DNA from: Sebastes aleutianus
Taxonomy: Eukaryota > Chordata > Actinopteri > Perciformes > Sebastidae
Length of the DNA: 64,000 bases
Assembly (NCBI GenBank): GCA_916700875.1
Contig: CAKAKS010000004.1
Span: 17,533,444 to 17,597,443, forward strand
Reading direction: 5' to 3'
The position numbers and the translations under genes are program-made. The notes under the pieces are model-generated. The model made no database searches. It was not told the origin of the DNA and was given only the letters and a program-made list of their open reading frames with translations. Shown in pieces: positions 14,276 to 25,800 of this stretch. Numbering within the stretch: position 1 is the first letter of the stretch; the number at the start of each line of letters is the position of its first letter.

Positions 14276-14350
14276 TTAAACAAGATATTTGATGACATCG
14301 CCCAGGGCTCTAGGAAATTGTGATGGGCCGTTAAATTGAAAAAATAATCA

Positions 14351-17300
14351 GCATTAATTGACTATGAAAACAAATATTGGTTGATGTATGCACAAAAGTC
14401 CACTACTGAAATGTAAAGACTGCTTTTGTAGAGGCCCGAGGGATCTTTCAATAATATCCCAACATACTGTTGATGTGTTTGCCTGCACTTAAATTTTGAT
14501 GACTCAGTGTCCAACTCCTCTCTATACTCTCCCCTCTGCACATGCCCAGCTGTGCCAGAGGAGTTGAGAGAGTTGAGAGAGTCAAGATAAATCAAGTGTA
14601 GGTTATAGTTGGCAGCGAGCGCGGTGGTTACATCATCGGCCAGGATCTACAGTAAGTGTCATCACCTGGGGAGAATCTGGTACGGTTAGGCCGGCAGCCA
14701 GCAGCACCACACTGACACTACGACTGCCTCCCGTAACGGCACGTCAATCTAAATCACACACAAAACATGCGCCTGTACGCCCACTCACATGCACCCAGCG
14801 CTATAAATACACATCGCCACGCAAGCATATGTGTACAGGATTACTATGAATACCGGCTTAATACAGCATGTACAGAAACACATGCATGTAACTACTAAGA
14901 AAATGAACTAAAACATGAAATGAAACATGACCTTCAGCTAAACATACTTTCAAACACAGACAAGAAAGTTAAATACTTGACAGAACTGCTTGTTCACTGA
15001 GTGGCTGCAACTCAAACCAATGCCATCCTGTGAAAAGCCATGAAGGACAAAACAAATAAAGAAACTGCCGTGTAAAAGCGTAAGATGGAAGCACAGAAAT
15101 CATCAGTTACAGTATTTGAGGCAATCTAGCATAATAAAAGTCTTGGAACTAATGTACTTTTATGAGAAAAAATTGGCACAACTTGCATGAAACATACGTA
15201 AGATTTTAGTCGATGAAACATCGTCACCTCAGAGCTTGAAGACGTCACAGCACGGTGTTAATGTTAGCAACAACAATGCGTTTGTGGCCCACGTCTACTC
15301 CCTTTCCTATATTCACACACAGCAGTCAGTTAATCATTTTCATTGACGTTTGCTTTGGGGCAATCAGAGGATGTTGACGCATCACTACGGCGGTGGTGGT
15401 CTAGTTTGTTTTGGGCCTGTGTATAAATCAATAGACACACATTGATTGTTAGCTATCCCATTACTCCAGCCGTATAGCTGCAGGCAGAGTTTTCACAGGG
15501 TCATTGTAAAAAACGTTGTATATGATTAATTTTTTGATGAGCGCAATGATTATGCAAAGACAAGAAAACTACGCTAATCATTTAATGACCTCAGTGTAAA
15601 TATTAAACTACTTTATAAACTGTTGTCCATCATGAGTATAAAACTATCAGAATTAATGTTTGGCAATGAACAAAAAGCTTAATTAGATGTCTAAATGTCT
15701 GGTGTAATTTCTGCAGGATTTGTTCCAAGAATTTATTACGTGGCTTGCGACCAAAAGCAACATGTTTTTCATCAAACTGTGTAGTGAGGATGCCTTTCAA
15801 ATTGTCTGGCATTTTGAGACATGAGAGAATCCAAAAGCAATGCCAACGTTTAAAGGGTGAGTACAGTCAAAATGACTGAATGACTGAGTTTAGGCTTGAA
15901 GGAAATCTGCCATTTATCACAGCCGGGTGTAAACGCGACAAGTTAATTGCAGCGTTTACCAAACTCAATTGCACATGAGTGGTGCTTCAATGTATCTTCC
16001 TTCTTATCTTTTCTTTGACACGTTTCCCTCTTTTTACCTGTTCAGATCAGCCAAACATAAATGACTAATGGTTTAATGGCGCACACGGAGCGGAAACCAC
16101 TTTGTTTTAATTCAAGTGACTGCATAAATTACATCAACAAAATGTATAATGACTCACGCTTCAGTACATTTTGTTTTGTTGCAACCTTCATATAAAGCAA
16201 ATGAGCAAGAGAATTGCGTCTGCTAGGTGTTACTCCTCCCCACTACACAAACACACTCCTCTTTTCCCCATACCTCCCCTCCTACACACCAAATCATTAT
16301 GACAGTGACTGCTCATCCCGCCGGCTGCCTCCTCGTCAACGCTGGCCCAGATTCCATCAGATTATACAAATGACATCATCAAGTGTGTGTGTTTTTTGAG
16401 CATGTGCATGCACGGTTGTATATTGTCAGCGCGATATCTATTGCTATGTGCATTCATGTATATTTGAGCTCTCAAAAAAAAAACGATATTATAAAAGCAT
16501 CCTCATATAACAAACAAAAAGAACATGACAAACCTTCAGCGTGGCTGAACATAGAGGGTTCGACTGGGTTTCATCACACTAAACAAACGCACACTGGCTT
16601 TAAAGACACGACTCGCGTGTCTGTCAACACGGGAAGTACATCTGTTGTTCTGCGGGCCACTGAACTTCAACAGCCATATATGCTTATATGCATCTCCAGT
16701 GACAAGACTCATCTAGAAAAGAGCAGCCAGGCACTTTGACATGCAAAGAATAATCCCACTGTGCAGCAGCCAACAGAGGTATCGTGACTTCAGCCATACT
16801 GAAGTACCTCCCCCCCTGCTGTGGCTATTCACATATGATGGAAAACAACATACGATGAGGGATTATTATTACTTTTTAGTGGGTTGCAGCCACATGGAAT
16901 ACGGATCAGACAACAGTGTCTCTGTGGGATACGCTGAATCAAGGGCAATTCTGTTCGACAACTGCATTATTTTAAAAAAAAAAACTGCCAAAAGGAGAAA
17001 ATATCTCAAAGTCAAACTCAAATCACAGACGTTTTTGCCGTCCAAAACATGTCAATGTGATTTGACAAATCTATTATTGAAATTGAAAGAAAGAGGGTAT
17101 TTTGAGATACATCAGAAACATTTGCCTCCGAGCGTCTGAGTGGGCGGGTTGGTGTAAGTCTTTGATTGACAGCTAAGCCGACGGGGGTAAAATGTAAACA
17201 AACTTCTGCCGACTTACAAGGAAACGACAGTCAGTGTTTTGTCAGCAGTGGCATTTATACATATTTATAAGGATCGCAGAATTTAGCATCGAAACTGAAA

Positions 17301-17481
17301 GATCCTGACATCTACTGTCACACTGAAAGTTTTCAAGCTAATCGATGTGCAGCAGCTAACGAGCTAATCAACTTTGTAGCCAGCAAAATGACGTTAGCAG
17401 TGTGCTTTTACACTCTGATGTTTGTTTAGTAGCTCAAGCAGCAAGCTAAGGTACAAGATTTCTGTTCACGCTTTTACAAAT
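14351..17481. other. No gene found; unique-looking sequence
   Basis: Open frames of up to 132 codons at 16383-17139 have no splice context, lysine/isoleucine-rich random composition and no recognisable domain. I treat the stretch as non-coding. Confidence 0.55.
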
Positions 17482-18065
17482 CATAGACTGAATATAAGAA
17501 GTGGACATAGTCCATTGTCTGACGTCACCCATTGGTTTGTGGACTATAGTTTTGAAGCCTTGGGTTTGGTATTTTGTCAGTCGCCGTCATGGTTTTATGC
17601 AACCAGAAGTGACACCAGAGGGTGGAGTTAAGCACATCCGAATGCTGAACAAGACATTTTTTGGCAACCAAAAAGTTACAATTCACTTTAATGAACTAAA
17701 AACACACTGTGAAAGAGTTAAAGTTTTAAGACAAAGACACAGACAACTCCCAGACCGCACAACGTCACGGTAGTGACCTGTCAATCACAAGGTAGCCATA
17801 CCCAATAGCATCCCCTGCTTTATGGTCTATTTGACTCTAAATGGGACCATAATTTACTAAATGAACATCATGCTGAATTGAAGAAGACTTGAAACTAGCG
17901 ATTGAGACCATGAACTCATGTTTACAATGTTTACTGAGGTAATAAATCAAGTGAAAAGTAGGGTCATTTTCTCATAGACTTCTATACAACCAGAGGAGTC
18001 GCCCCCTGCTGGTTATTAGAAAGAATGCAAGTTTAAGGGACTTTTCAGACCTGGAGGTTGCCGAC
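17482..18065. repeat. Dispersed non-autonomous element, family 1, copy 2 (inverted relative to copy 1)
   Basis: It reads as the reverse complement of 10150-10771, starting 'atagactgaatataagaagt' and ending near 'gacctggaggttgccgac'. The landmark 'gtcgccccctgctgg' and the internal word 'tttgactctaaatgggacca' match the other copies. An apparent 90-codon open frame (17501-17773) is shared in part with the other copies and is a property of the repeat. Confidence 0.8.
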
Positions 18066-19335
18066 TGGTACAAATGAAGGAGACATTAGTATGGGCACTA
18101 TACTAATATGGGGTGCGATACAAAGTCTGTGCCATATTGCAGTCAGTTGTCTCATCATTGTCAGCCAATAAAAGAAGGATGATGGTTTTGAAGCATTTCT
18201 CTACCTATGTAGACACATACATTCTTACCTGCATATCCACAAAAAAGGGGGCGTTGCCATCAAAGCAAAAAATATTAAAAAAAAATTCTCAAAAGAGTGT
18301 ACAGGACATGCCATTTCATGTCATTTGGACTTCAAATTACCTGCTGCTGTGGCTATGAAAGCTTCTGTAGGTGTCATATAAACACTACAATCTGAACCAC
18401 CCCATAAAATGTATGATAATTATGTCCAATAAAGACCGTGAGAAAAAGTGTTTGTTGGCATCGCGGCGTCAAGAAGATCTTTTCTCACTTAGCTTATTGG
18501 AGCCTGAGAAAATGCCCTGGCTTGTCACAGCTATCCAAAGCTATTGGCTAGTGATGACCCTGACTAAGCCATTTTCTGCTGCCTGTGCACTCCCCTCTTT
18601 CCCTCTGCCAGAACCGCCAAGGAGATTTGGGTGTCCTCACAGATGCCAGTATTTCATGCTTTCGACACGCAGGCTTTCTCTGTCTGTCTGCCTGGCAGTG
18701 TGGAAAGCATTTAGGGAGGGAAAAAAAAACAAGCATCCTCTTCTCGACAACTTGCTAATTACGCTACAAAAGCTTGCTTGCTGTCCATAATGCATTAGAT
18801 ACATCTCATTCCAAAAAGGGACAATGGCATTAATTGATTTGCTTTCTGATCTCAAATTAGTGGGTAAAAAGGTGCCGGTTTGCATTTTCCACTCGCTCTT
18901 CTTTCTGATGTGGCAAACAAGAATTCGTGAGAGAGACCAGAACTTTGTAAAGTATAATCCGGGCCAGAACCGTCTTATTCAGACTATAGAGTTCAATGAA
19001 ATGCCTGTCTGAATGGAGTCAGGGAAGTAAGTGAGATGGAAATGAATATTCAATTACAGTGAGGATGAAACAACTTGAAGTCCCCAGCCCCTCTAAGCGT
19101 TGTCAGGTGGGTGAGTGGTTTGATCATTTACATCTTACAGCTATGCAGTGTGTTGGACAGTACCTACACAAGAGCTGATGGTGAACATCACACTCACTCA
19201 ACCAGGCGTCCTTTTGAACAGCCAAGATACACTAGAGGTTTACATGAGACAAGCGTCCTTTCATAACGAGGGGTATGAAACAGCAGAGGTTGTGGAATGA
19301 ACATTTCAATCTGACGCTTCAGATAATATCTTTTT
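18066..19335. other. No gene found; unique-looking sequence
   Basis: Contains a 139-codon open frame (18371-18790) without splice context or domain signature. Around 18750-18860 there are several TAATTA/ATTAAT words, as in homeodomain-binding non-coding elements, but this is only an impression. Confidence 0.5.
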
Positions 19336-20031
19336 TAGGGCTGTCAATCAATTAAAATATTTAATCGCGATTAATCGCATGATTGTCCATGATTAATCGC
19401 AATTAATCGCAAATTAATTGCACATTTTTTTATCTGTTCAAAATGTACCTTAAAGGGAGATTTGTTAAGTATTTAATACTCTTAAAATAATATGCTTTAT
19501 TTATGCAAATGTATGTATATATTTATTATTGGAAATCAATTAACAACACAAAACAATAACAAATATTGTCCAGAAACCCTCACAGGTACTGCATTTAGCA
19601 TAAAAAATATGCTCAAATCATAACATGGCAAACTCAAGCCCAACAGGCAACAACAGCTGTCAGTGTGTCAGTGTGCTGACTTGACTATGACTTGCTCCAA
19701 ACTGCATGTGATTATCATAAAGTGGGCATGTCTGTAAAGGGGAGACTCGTGGGTACCCATAGAACCCATTTTCACCCTTTTGAAAATCGCCATGACAGAT
19801 TTTCCTCCCCAAAGTATCACAAGTTCAGAGCATTATTTAACCTCCTTCAGGACAAGCTAGTATAACATGGTACCAATGGATTCCTTAGGTTTTTCTAGTT
19901 TCATATGATACCAGTATCTTCGCTCTAGCTTTAAAACTGAGCACGGTACATCCTCCGAAAGGTCGAATGTGTTAAAGAAATTAGTGGCATTAAAACATAT
20001 TTGCATTAACGCGTTAACTTTGACATGCCTA
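19336..20031. mobile_element. hAT-like non-autonomous element with 'ttaatcgcgattaatcgc' ends
   Basis: The 696-bp unit starts TAGGGCTGTCAATC and ends TTTGACATGCCTA, inverted imperfect ends. The flanks are ATCTTTTT (19328-19335) and ATCTATAT (20032-20039), an 8-bp pair with six matches, consistent with a decayed hAT target duplication. Near the left end are repeated AATCGCGATTAATCGC words, and near the right end 'gcattaacgcgttaac'. I recognise this as a very common dispersed repeat of percomorph fish genomes. It has no coding capacity. Confidence 0.8.
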
Positions 20032-20363
20032 ATCTATATACTACTGGAAACATTCATTTCAGAATGTGTAGGTGATTAAATACAGTCTCCATTATGGCTT
20101 TTTGCACAAATAATGCAATAAAGAGATGAAACTAAATTTTTATACGAAGGGCTTGTGTCACAGTTTTTGCTCCAAATACCTCTCTGTAAATTTGTACGGT
20201 GTCAAAGCCAGCGATGGAAATAAGCTGATAAAATAACAGGTAATGCTAAATTAAGCTCTGTTCCTTTTGCAGGCTGTGAACTTGTGTTTGCTGAGCTTAT
20301 CGCGGAAATTTGATCCAAAGATCTTTGCTGTTCATTAATCTATAAACGTTTGCTTTTGAATCA

Positions 20364-20365
<2 letters not shown>

Positions 20366-20400
<35 letters not shown>
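20366..20400 (+). repeat. TG dinucleotide microsatellite
   Basis: An uninterrupted TG run of about 17 units is seen directly. Confidence 0.97.
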
Positions 20401-20402
<2 letters not shown>

Positions 20403-20540
20403 AACAGACGGAGTGCAGCGATACAGATAAAAGAGCAAAGTGATATGCATGAAGCATGAGACGCTGTCCGTGGTGCTGAAGTCATCCTGCAAACTGCACT
20501 AACATGCTCTCAGGGACATTCATTCATCTTTCTCTCTCTG

Positions 20541-20611
20541 TCACACACACACATACACACCCACAAACACACACACACACCCACAAACACACCCACAAAC
20601 ACACACACACG
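20541..20611 (+). repeat. AC-rich compound microsatellite
   Basis: CA units interrupted periodically by 'cccacaaa', about 70 bp. It lies 140 bp from the TG run and is its inverted counterpart, so the two could pair in single strands. Confidence 0.95.
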
Positions 20612-21412
20612 CCATCGCTTAGTTTCAGCCAAAAATCATATTTTGATCTCCCTGCAAATCTTCTGTCCTGAACTCAATCCAAAACCACTTTTATTATGTA
20701 TATCTAGATTATCTATACTAAAAATGGCATGTCCCTGAAAAGGCTCAGCGAGAACACAGGCGCGAGTGGTGACCTGAAAAAGTGGTGACCAATAACAGGA
20801 CGAGAAGCCAGCTAATTCAACAGCAGCCCCATCACTCAGCCCACAGGGCCAGACTGATGTCTGACCTCCAGCTGTCTGTCCATTTTGTGCTCAATTAGCA
20901 AAGAACTCTCTCTGTCGCACATGTGCAAAGACCTCGGCGCTTCTGACCTTTTTGTTCCCCCGCTAATTAAATTACTAATAAATCTAGACGCTAAATATCT
21001 CTGTCACAAACGAGTGGGTGCGGAGGTCAAGAGAGGAGAAGAGCTAGAATGAAGACGACATCGATGGAGGGGTCTGCTGATTCATTCCCCTCCTGGCCTC
21101 TCTCTGTCTAAAGAGCCACAAGAGGAATTTCTAAAGAAAGCTACTCTAGCAAAAAGTGCAGGTTTCACACTTTGAGGTTACAATTATTTTTTCTTTTAAA
21201 AAGTCAATCTTTGGAGAGAAAAGACAATATGGCGAGCTTTGCCAAGGCCAGTCAGCAAAAGCAAAGTGGAGGATGCACTCACACTTTTAAAAGAACAATA
21301 GCGTAATTCAAAATCACTTTTTAAAAGTTACTACTTTTTTGTTGACACAAAACAAACAAAAAATGGATGAGACCAATTTTTGTCTTTTTCCTGTAGGTGT
21401 CAAATGACTAAT

Positions 21413-22205
21413 GCCAAGAGTACACACTACACTAGAATCAAGACAATTTTGGGACCAATGTCCCCCTCCCGACAATTGTCAGCCATCCCAGATGTTTTTA
21501 TGGTTCAAAAGATTATCTTTCCAGATATTCCTGTGGTGTGAGGTTTGTTAAGAGTGTTTTTTACATCCCCTGATCGGCTCGGAAGTCCATCCTCGCTGCA
21601 CCGATTAAACATGTTCAATATATTTATGATCAGATCTCCTGTTGTGTGTGGGGAACCCCGAAGACAGCCGATGATGCAGTCATGTGGGAAAGAACGATAG
21701 CCAATTGGGAACCAACCTGACTGAAGCGGAAGGACAACCACCGCCATCATGGCAGCTGCGGCTAATGCATGAGCTAATGCAAAACGCGAAGCATAAAGAT
21801 GAGATGGACCACAGAAATGGAGGACCAACTTGTTGATTTTTGGCAACAACACTAGTGTTAATTTCACGTGTCTCCATGACTTCATCCATCCATCCTTTGG
21901 GAATTTTCAATGCAAAGTAGTGCAAAAACTAACATCGCTAATTCTTCCTGCCCGTCGTCCACCATGTTTGTTTACACTAAAGTCACGTTTGATCGCAAGA
22001 GATTTTGCAAGATTTCCGTTTTTTTTTTTTCAGTGGGGACTCTTGTTGTTCAGGAATGTAATCTGTTAGTGTGTGATGTGCTGTTTTGGTCAAATCGTTG
22101 CTCACAACACACTATAGGAACAAAGCTGTTAAATTTAACATAACCTTATGTGTGGGGTCTCAACATTTTAAATATTTTAAGATTTGAAAAATCTTTTAGT
22201 GTGAG
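21413..22205. repeat. Probable non-autonomous DNA transposon
   Basis: The left edge contains 'gagtacacactacactagaa' and the right edge, read in reverse complement, 'ggctggctcacactaaaaga'. These are weakly matching inverted ends of a type I know from fish MITEs. The interior contains 'cccgacaattgtcagcc'. A 126-codon minus-strand open frame inside (21505-21885) has no recognisable domain. I could not define a target duplication. Confidence 0.5.
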
Positions 22206-22211
22206 CCAGCC

Positions 22212-22887
22212 TTGAAGTGACAGTAGGCAGTGTATTTTTGGCATCAAAATACCATAATAACCTTTCAGCATATTGTAATTCAAGTGTTCTTAGAGATAAC
22301 TAGACTTCTGCACCTCCTCATGGCTCGGTTTTCAGGTTTTAGAAAATATAGCCCGTGACGGGAGACTTTGACCAATCACAGGTCATTTCATTGAGAGAGC
22401 GTTCCTGTTGGCTTCTCTCCAGTCATGTGTACATATTTTGACGTTCCATCAACAGATTTTATAATGGCGGCGTCACAAACTTTCTCATTTTACAGCTAAA
22501 CCGTGCACTACAAGGTGATTCTGAAAACATTTGAGGCGAGAAATAGGCATTAACGTAACATAATATTGATTCATATTTGATCAGCGCTGCGTAGTTTGAC
22601 CGTTTGGTCGGAGTTTGCGAGTGATTGACAGCCGGCTCTCAGAGACAGCAGCTGGACAGCGGACCTCAGATCAGCTCTTACTGCTTGTTTTCCTCTGGTC
22701 TGTGAAATCTTACAGATGCCGTTAGGAGCACCGGAGGACACCGGAGGACACCGGAGGACACCGGAGGACACCGAGGCACATGATTTTTTTCAGGTTTCAT
22801 GTACTACTGTCAGGATATAGCGACCGTTTTATAAAAATATTTGTTTTTAAATAATATTTTCTCCAATCTCGTCTACTTCAGCTTTAA
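22212..22887. repeat. TTAA-type non-autonomous element carrying a 10-bp tandem repeat
   Basis: The right end is 'gtctacttcagctttaa', finishing in TTAA at 22884-22887. The left edge reads TTGAAGTGACAGTAGGC, an imperfect inverted match whose outermost bases look like a mutated TTAA. The interior holds the perfect 10-bp tandem repeat at 22731-22770. It has no coding capacity. Confidence 0.55.
22731..22780 (+). repeat. 10-bp tandem repeat, four perfect units plus a decayed fifth
   Basis: CCGGAGGACA is repeated head to tail four times without a mismatch (22731-22770), followed by CCGAGGCACA. The perfect identity within an otherwise decayed repeat points to recent slippage expansion. Confidence 0.95.
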
Positions 22888-25800
22888 CAGAGAGCTATTG
22901 TGAGTGATGCATGCACACCAAAATTACAGTGACTTACTTTCTGTGGACTATTATGTAGTTTGAGCCATTTTCAAGTCTGTGTAGAAGTTGTTTTTCATAC
23001 AAAATGAAATCGAGGAAAAAAAGCCTATTGTGATACTATCAACATAAGCTCTAATACCTCTGACTATGCTCGCTGTATGGGGGAAAAAAAACAATAAATA
23101 GAGGGGTAATCTAGATGATTGGTCATAAATAGGTACGTCACTGTCCATCCATGCAGGTTATTAGATTGAGAAGATGTTTTTCCCCTCTCGTCTTCTCTCT
23201 CCCTCCCACCTCTTCCATGCCTGCCACCTTGGCATCGGTCATGTTTTGGCTTTGTACCACAGTTTCAGTCCCTCCCTCCTCTTCCTCCGCTCTCCCCCCT
23301 TTTTCTCTCCTTGCAGCCAAAAAACGCAACATGGTGATTTATGGCTGAACTTAAAAACCCCACACAAGGATCTGCGTTTATTTTACACCACTTTATTGAC
23401 GTGTTTTACAGACTCGTGTTCCGGGGTCTCGTGTGAATCATAAAAAAAGAATGCTGGTCAGTTTGTTAGCTGGACTCTGTAATCCGTATAGACTTAATTT
23501 GACAAATGATTGTTTCCATAAACCAAGAGATAATCCAGGAATTAATGCAAACATGACATTTGGTTGAGCTCCATTTGAGTTATTGTTTCAGATGAATTAT
23601 TACTCGTAAAATGTGTGACTGATTAGGGAGCATTGAATGTAGCTAAATTGAATAAAGGTATATGATACAAACTATCATAGATTGTGGAAAATAATGACAT
23701 TTGACGTGGATAAAACCACTTTAGGACACTAAATATAACCATTGTTCTATGATATACAACACTGACAACACTGTACCAAGATGGCAAAAGGGCTACTAAT
23801 GATTTATCCTCCAAACTGTAAATAAAATCATGTTGCTGTCAAAACAAACTCTCCTCATGAAAGAGTGAAACTAAAACTGGCAACTATTTCAAGACCAATA
23901 CACCAAGTAGAATACCATATTTGGTCCGTCTTTCCACTTGTTTGTGTGCAAAAACAACCCTGAGTACCAGCACCAAGCATTCACTCATTCACACACTGAC
24001 ACACACATACAGCCACCATCTGTCACGCTGTAACCTCCCCAAGCTCGCTTTCCCTCGCCGTCCTGCCGGGACACATGCTCACTAATGATTCCATAACTTT
24101 GTTACCACCTCATTATGGCGGTTAGTAAGCGCCGTAGCTAGATTTAACCACTTTGTAATGGACTAGCAGTGCGGACTCATCTGCTTGACAGCCGTATTGA
24201 TTCACTGCACCGTGACGAACAGGCCAGTTGAGACTGCGTGGTGGCGACGCTGACCTCCACCTGCTCTCGAGCTACGTCATTAGGTCCATCTGCCTCTTCC
24301 CCTTCTACATCTGATTATATTGCAGCGCAGTTATGCCTCAACATTTTATTGAAATATGTTGTGATTTAAATAAAACATTTCTTGCAGACAATGAAAGGCT
24401 GTCACGCACAACTCCACAGCTTTTCTGAGTTGAACAGGCTCTCGGTACACACTGACTGATGTGTTTCCACACACACGGCTCTATAGTTTCACACCACCTG
24501 GGAACAAATATCATAGCAAAGTGACTTGCCAGGAAACAAAAACAAAAGCAAAAGCCAGGATTTGAAGACCGAAAGGAGCAGGGAATTTGAGCCAAACAGG
24601 CTCAGCAAAAGGAATACTCTCAGACGATACAGCATGCATGAGGAGAGGATGCCCAAGTTGTCCTGTGCAGTTATTATATAAGCCAAATGTGCATTGTTTT
24701 CATACAATTTCAGGAGCTTACTGGAAGACCTGTGAAAGCAGTCTGTAATGGGTTCAGAGGAAGAAACACTCTCCTATTGCCAAAGGGTTTCCTTTGAATG
24801 CAGCCAGAAACATTTCAGCGTGTGCAGCTGCTCTGCATGTTTATTTCAACCTACTGGGAAACCTCTAAGGGGGAGCGCCATCAGGAAGAGAAGCGCCGAC
24901 GTGGAGCTCAGTAAGGACTAAACTACTCATGCTGGTTGAAGTGAAGCAGCTACTAGAGGTGGAGAGACCCAATCAGATTAGCCGGGGATAGAGCGAGTAT
25001 GTTGAAATCGGGCAGCTGGGGTTAACTAGCATTTAAACTAGCCTGATGACCTTTTGGTTGGGAGACGACCAGTTGGTCTTTGGAGCAGATAATCCCTGGA
25101 AAAGCTGGTCTTACTGACTGAACAATGGTCTCCTCCCCCACACACACTGTCAACACTACTGTGGCACATGCAGAGCTATTTGTTCGTATAATGGGGTTTG
25201 CCTAAATGAACTGTTTTAATGTTTGTGGGAGTTCATGGTTTTGCATATACCATAATCATTTACAAAGGTCAGTGCACATCATGTAACATCTTAGCGATGA
25301 TACAGAGACAAAGATGATGCATTACCACTGCATAATTTATATATTTCACAGACTGTACTGTATGTTCCTCCAAAGAGACGTCTTTCTACTAAAGATGACT
25401 GTGATGTGATACGGTCCTCTATGTGCATCTTCTGCACAGCACATTAGCCATCTCCTCCTTGTTCTCCCGCTCTCATTGCCTCCTCATTCATTGGCCCTCT
25501 TGTGCCTGATTTAGCCAGTGCCTTGGGCCTGCAGCAACTGGCGGTGGTATAGAGGGCCATGTAAATGTCACCGTCTCAGAGGCTGTGCTCTGCGGAGCGT
25601 GAAATGAAATCTGGCAGAGTTTTAAGGCCTTGCCTTTCCTCACATGGACATTCCACAGTGCATGGGTCCTATATAAAACTCAAGCGCATGTTATGATTGC
25701 ATCTGGGGTTAACCCCACCCACCCCCCGCCTCTTTTTTTATCAATTATTTAAGTGTCGGGTCAGAAGTGTTGCATTCACTTCCATGTGGGAATAAATATT

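Larger units (their letters stand above)
13446..14350. repeat. Dispersed 'agctgcaacgattaat' repeat, interrupted by a nested element
   Basis: The left part (13446-13636) begins with an 'agctgtagcgattagtcgat' type end and continues with the interior shared with copies at 29882-30200, 54465-54690, 57427-57545 and 59550-60726. The same element resumes after 14278 with 'gggctctaggaaattgtgat'. The interruption is the Harbinger-like element at 13637-14275, so the order of events is readable: this repeat came first and the second element inserted later. Confidence 0.75.
20032..21412. other. No gene; contains two microsatellites
   Basis: Holds the TG and AC repeats listed separately, otherwise unique-looking sequence without credible exons. 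Confidence 0.55.

Noticed and set aside
16383..17139. Two consecutive frames of 118 and 132 codons
   Set aside because: No splice sites, random composition, no domain; together they are no longer than AT-rich vertebrate DNA gives by chance.
17501..17773. A 90-codon frame whose peptide is similar to frames at 10541-10750 (minus) and 48875-49156
   Set aside because: The similarity follows from three copies of the same dispersed repeat. The frames differ in start and end and have no promoter or splice context.
18371..18790. A 139-codon plus-strand frame
   Set aside because: No recognisable domain or splice context; the opposite strand is also open, pointing to composition rather than coding.
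20366..20611. Regularly spaced CA/TG blocks considered as a structured array
   Set aside because: These are ordinary microsatellites; there are no spacers or repeats of CRISPR type and the genome is vertebrate.
21505..21925. Overlapping minus-strand frames considered as a Harbinger nuclease fragment
   Set aside because: I could not match any segment to the catalytic or helix-turn-helix regions of HARBI1-type proteins.
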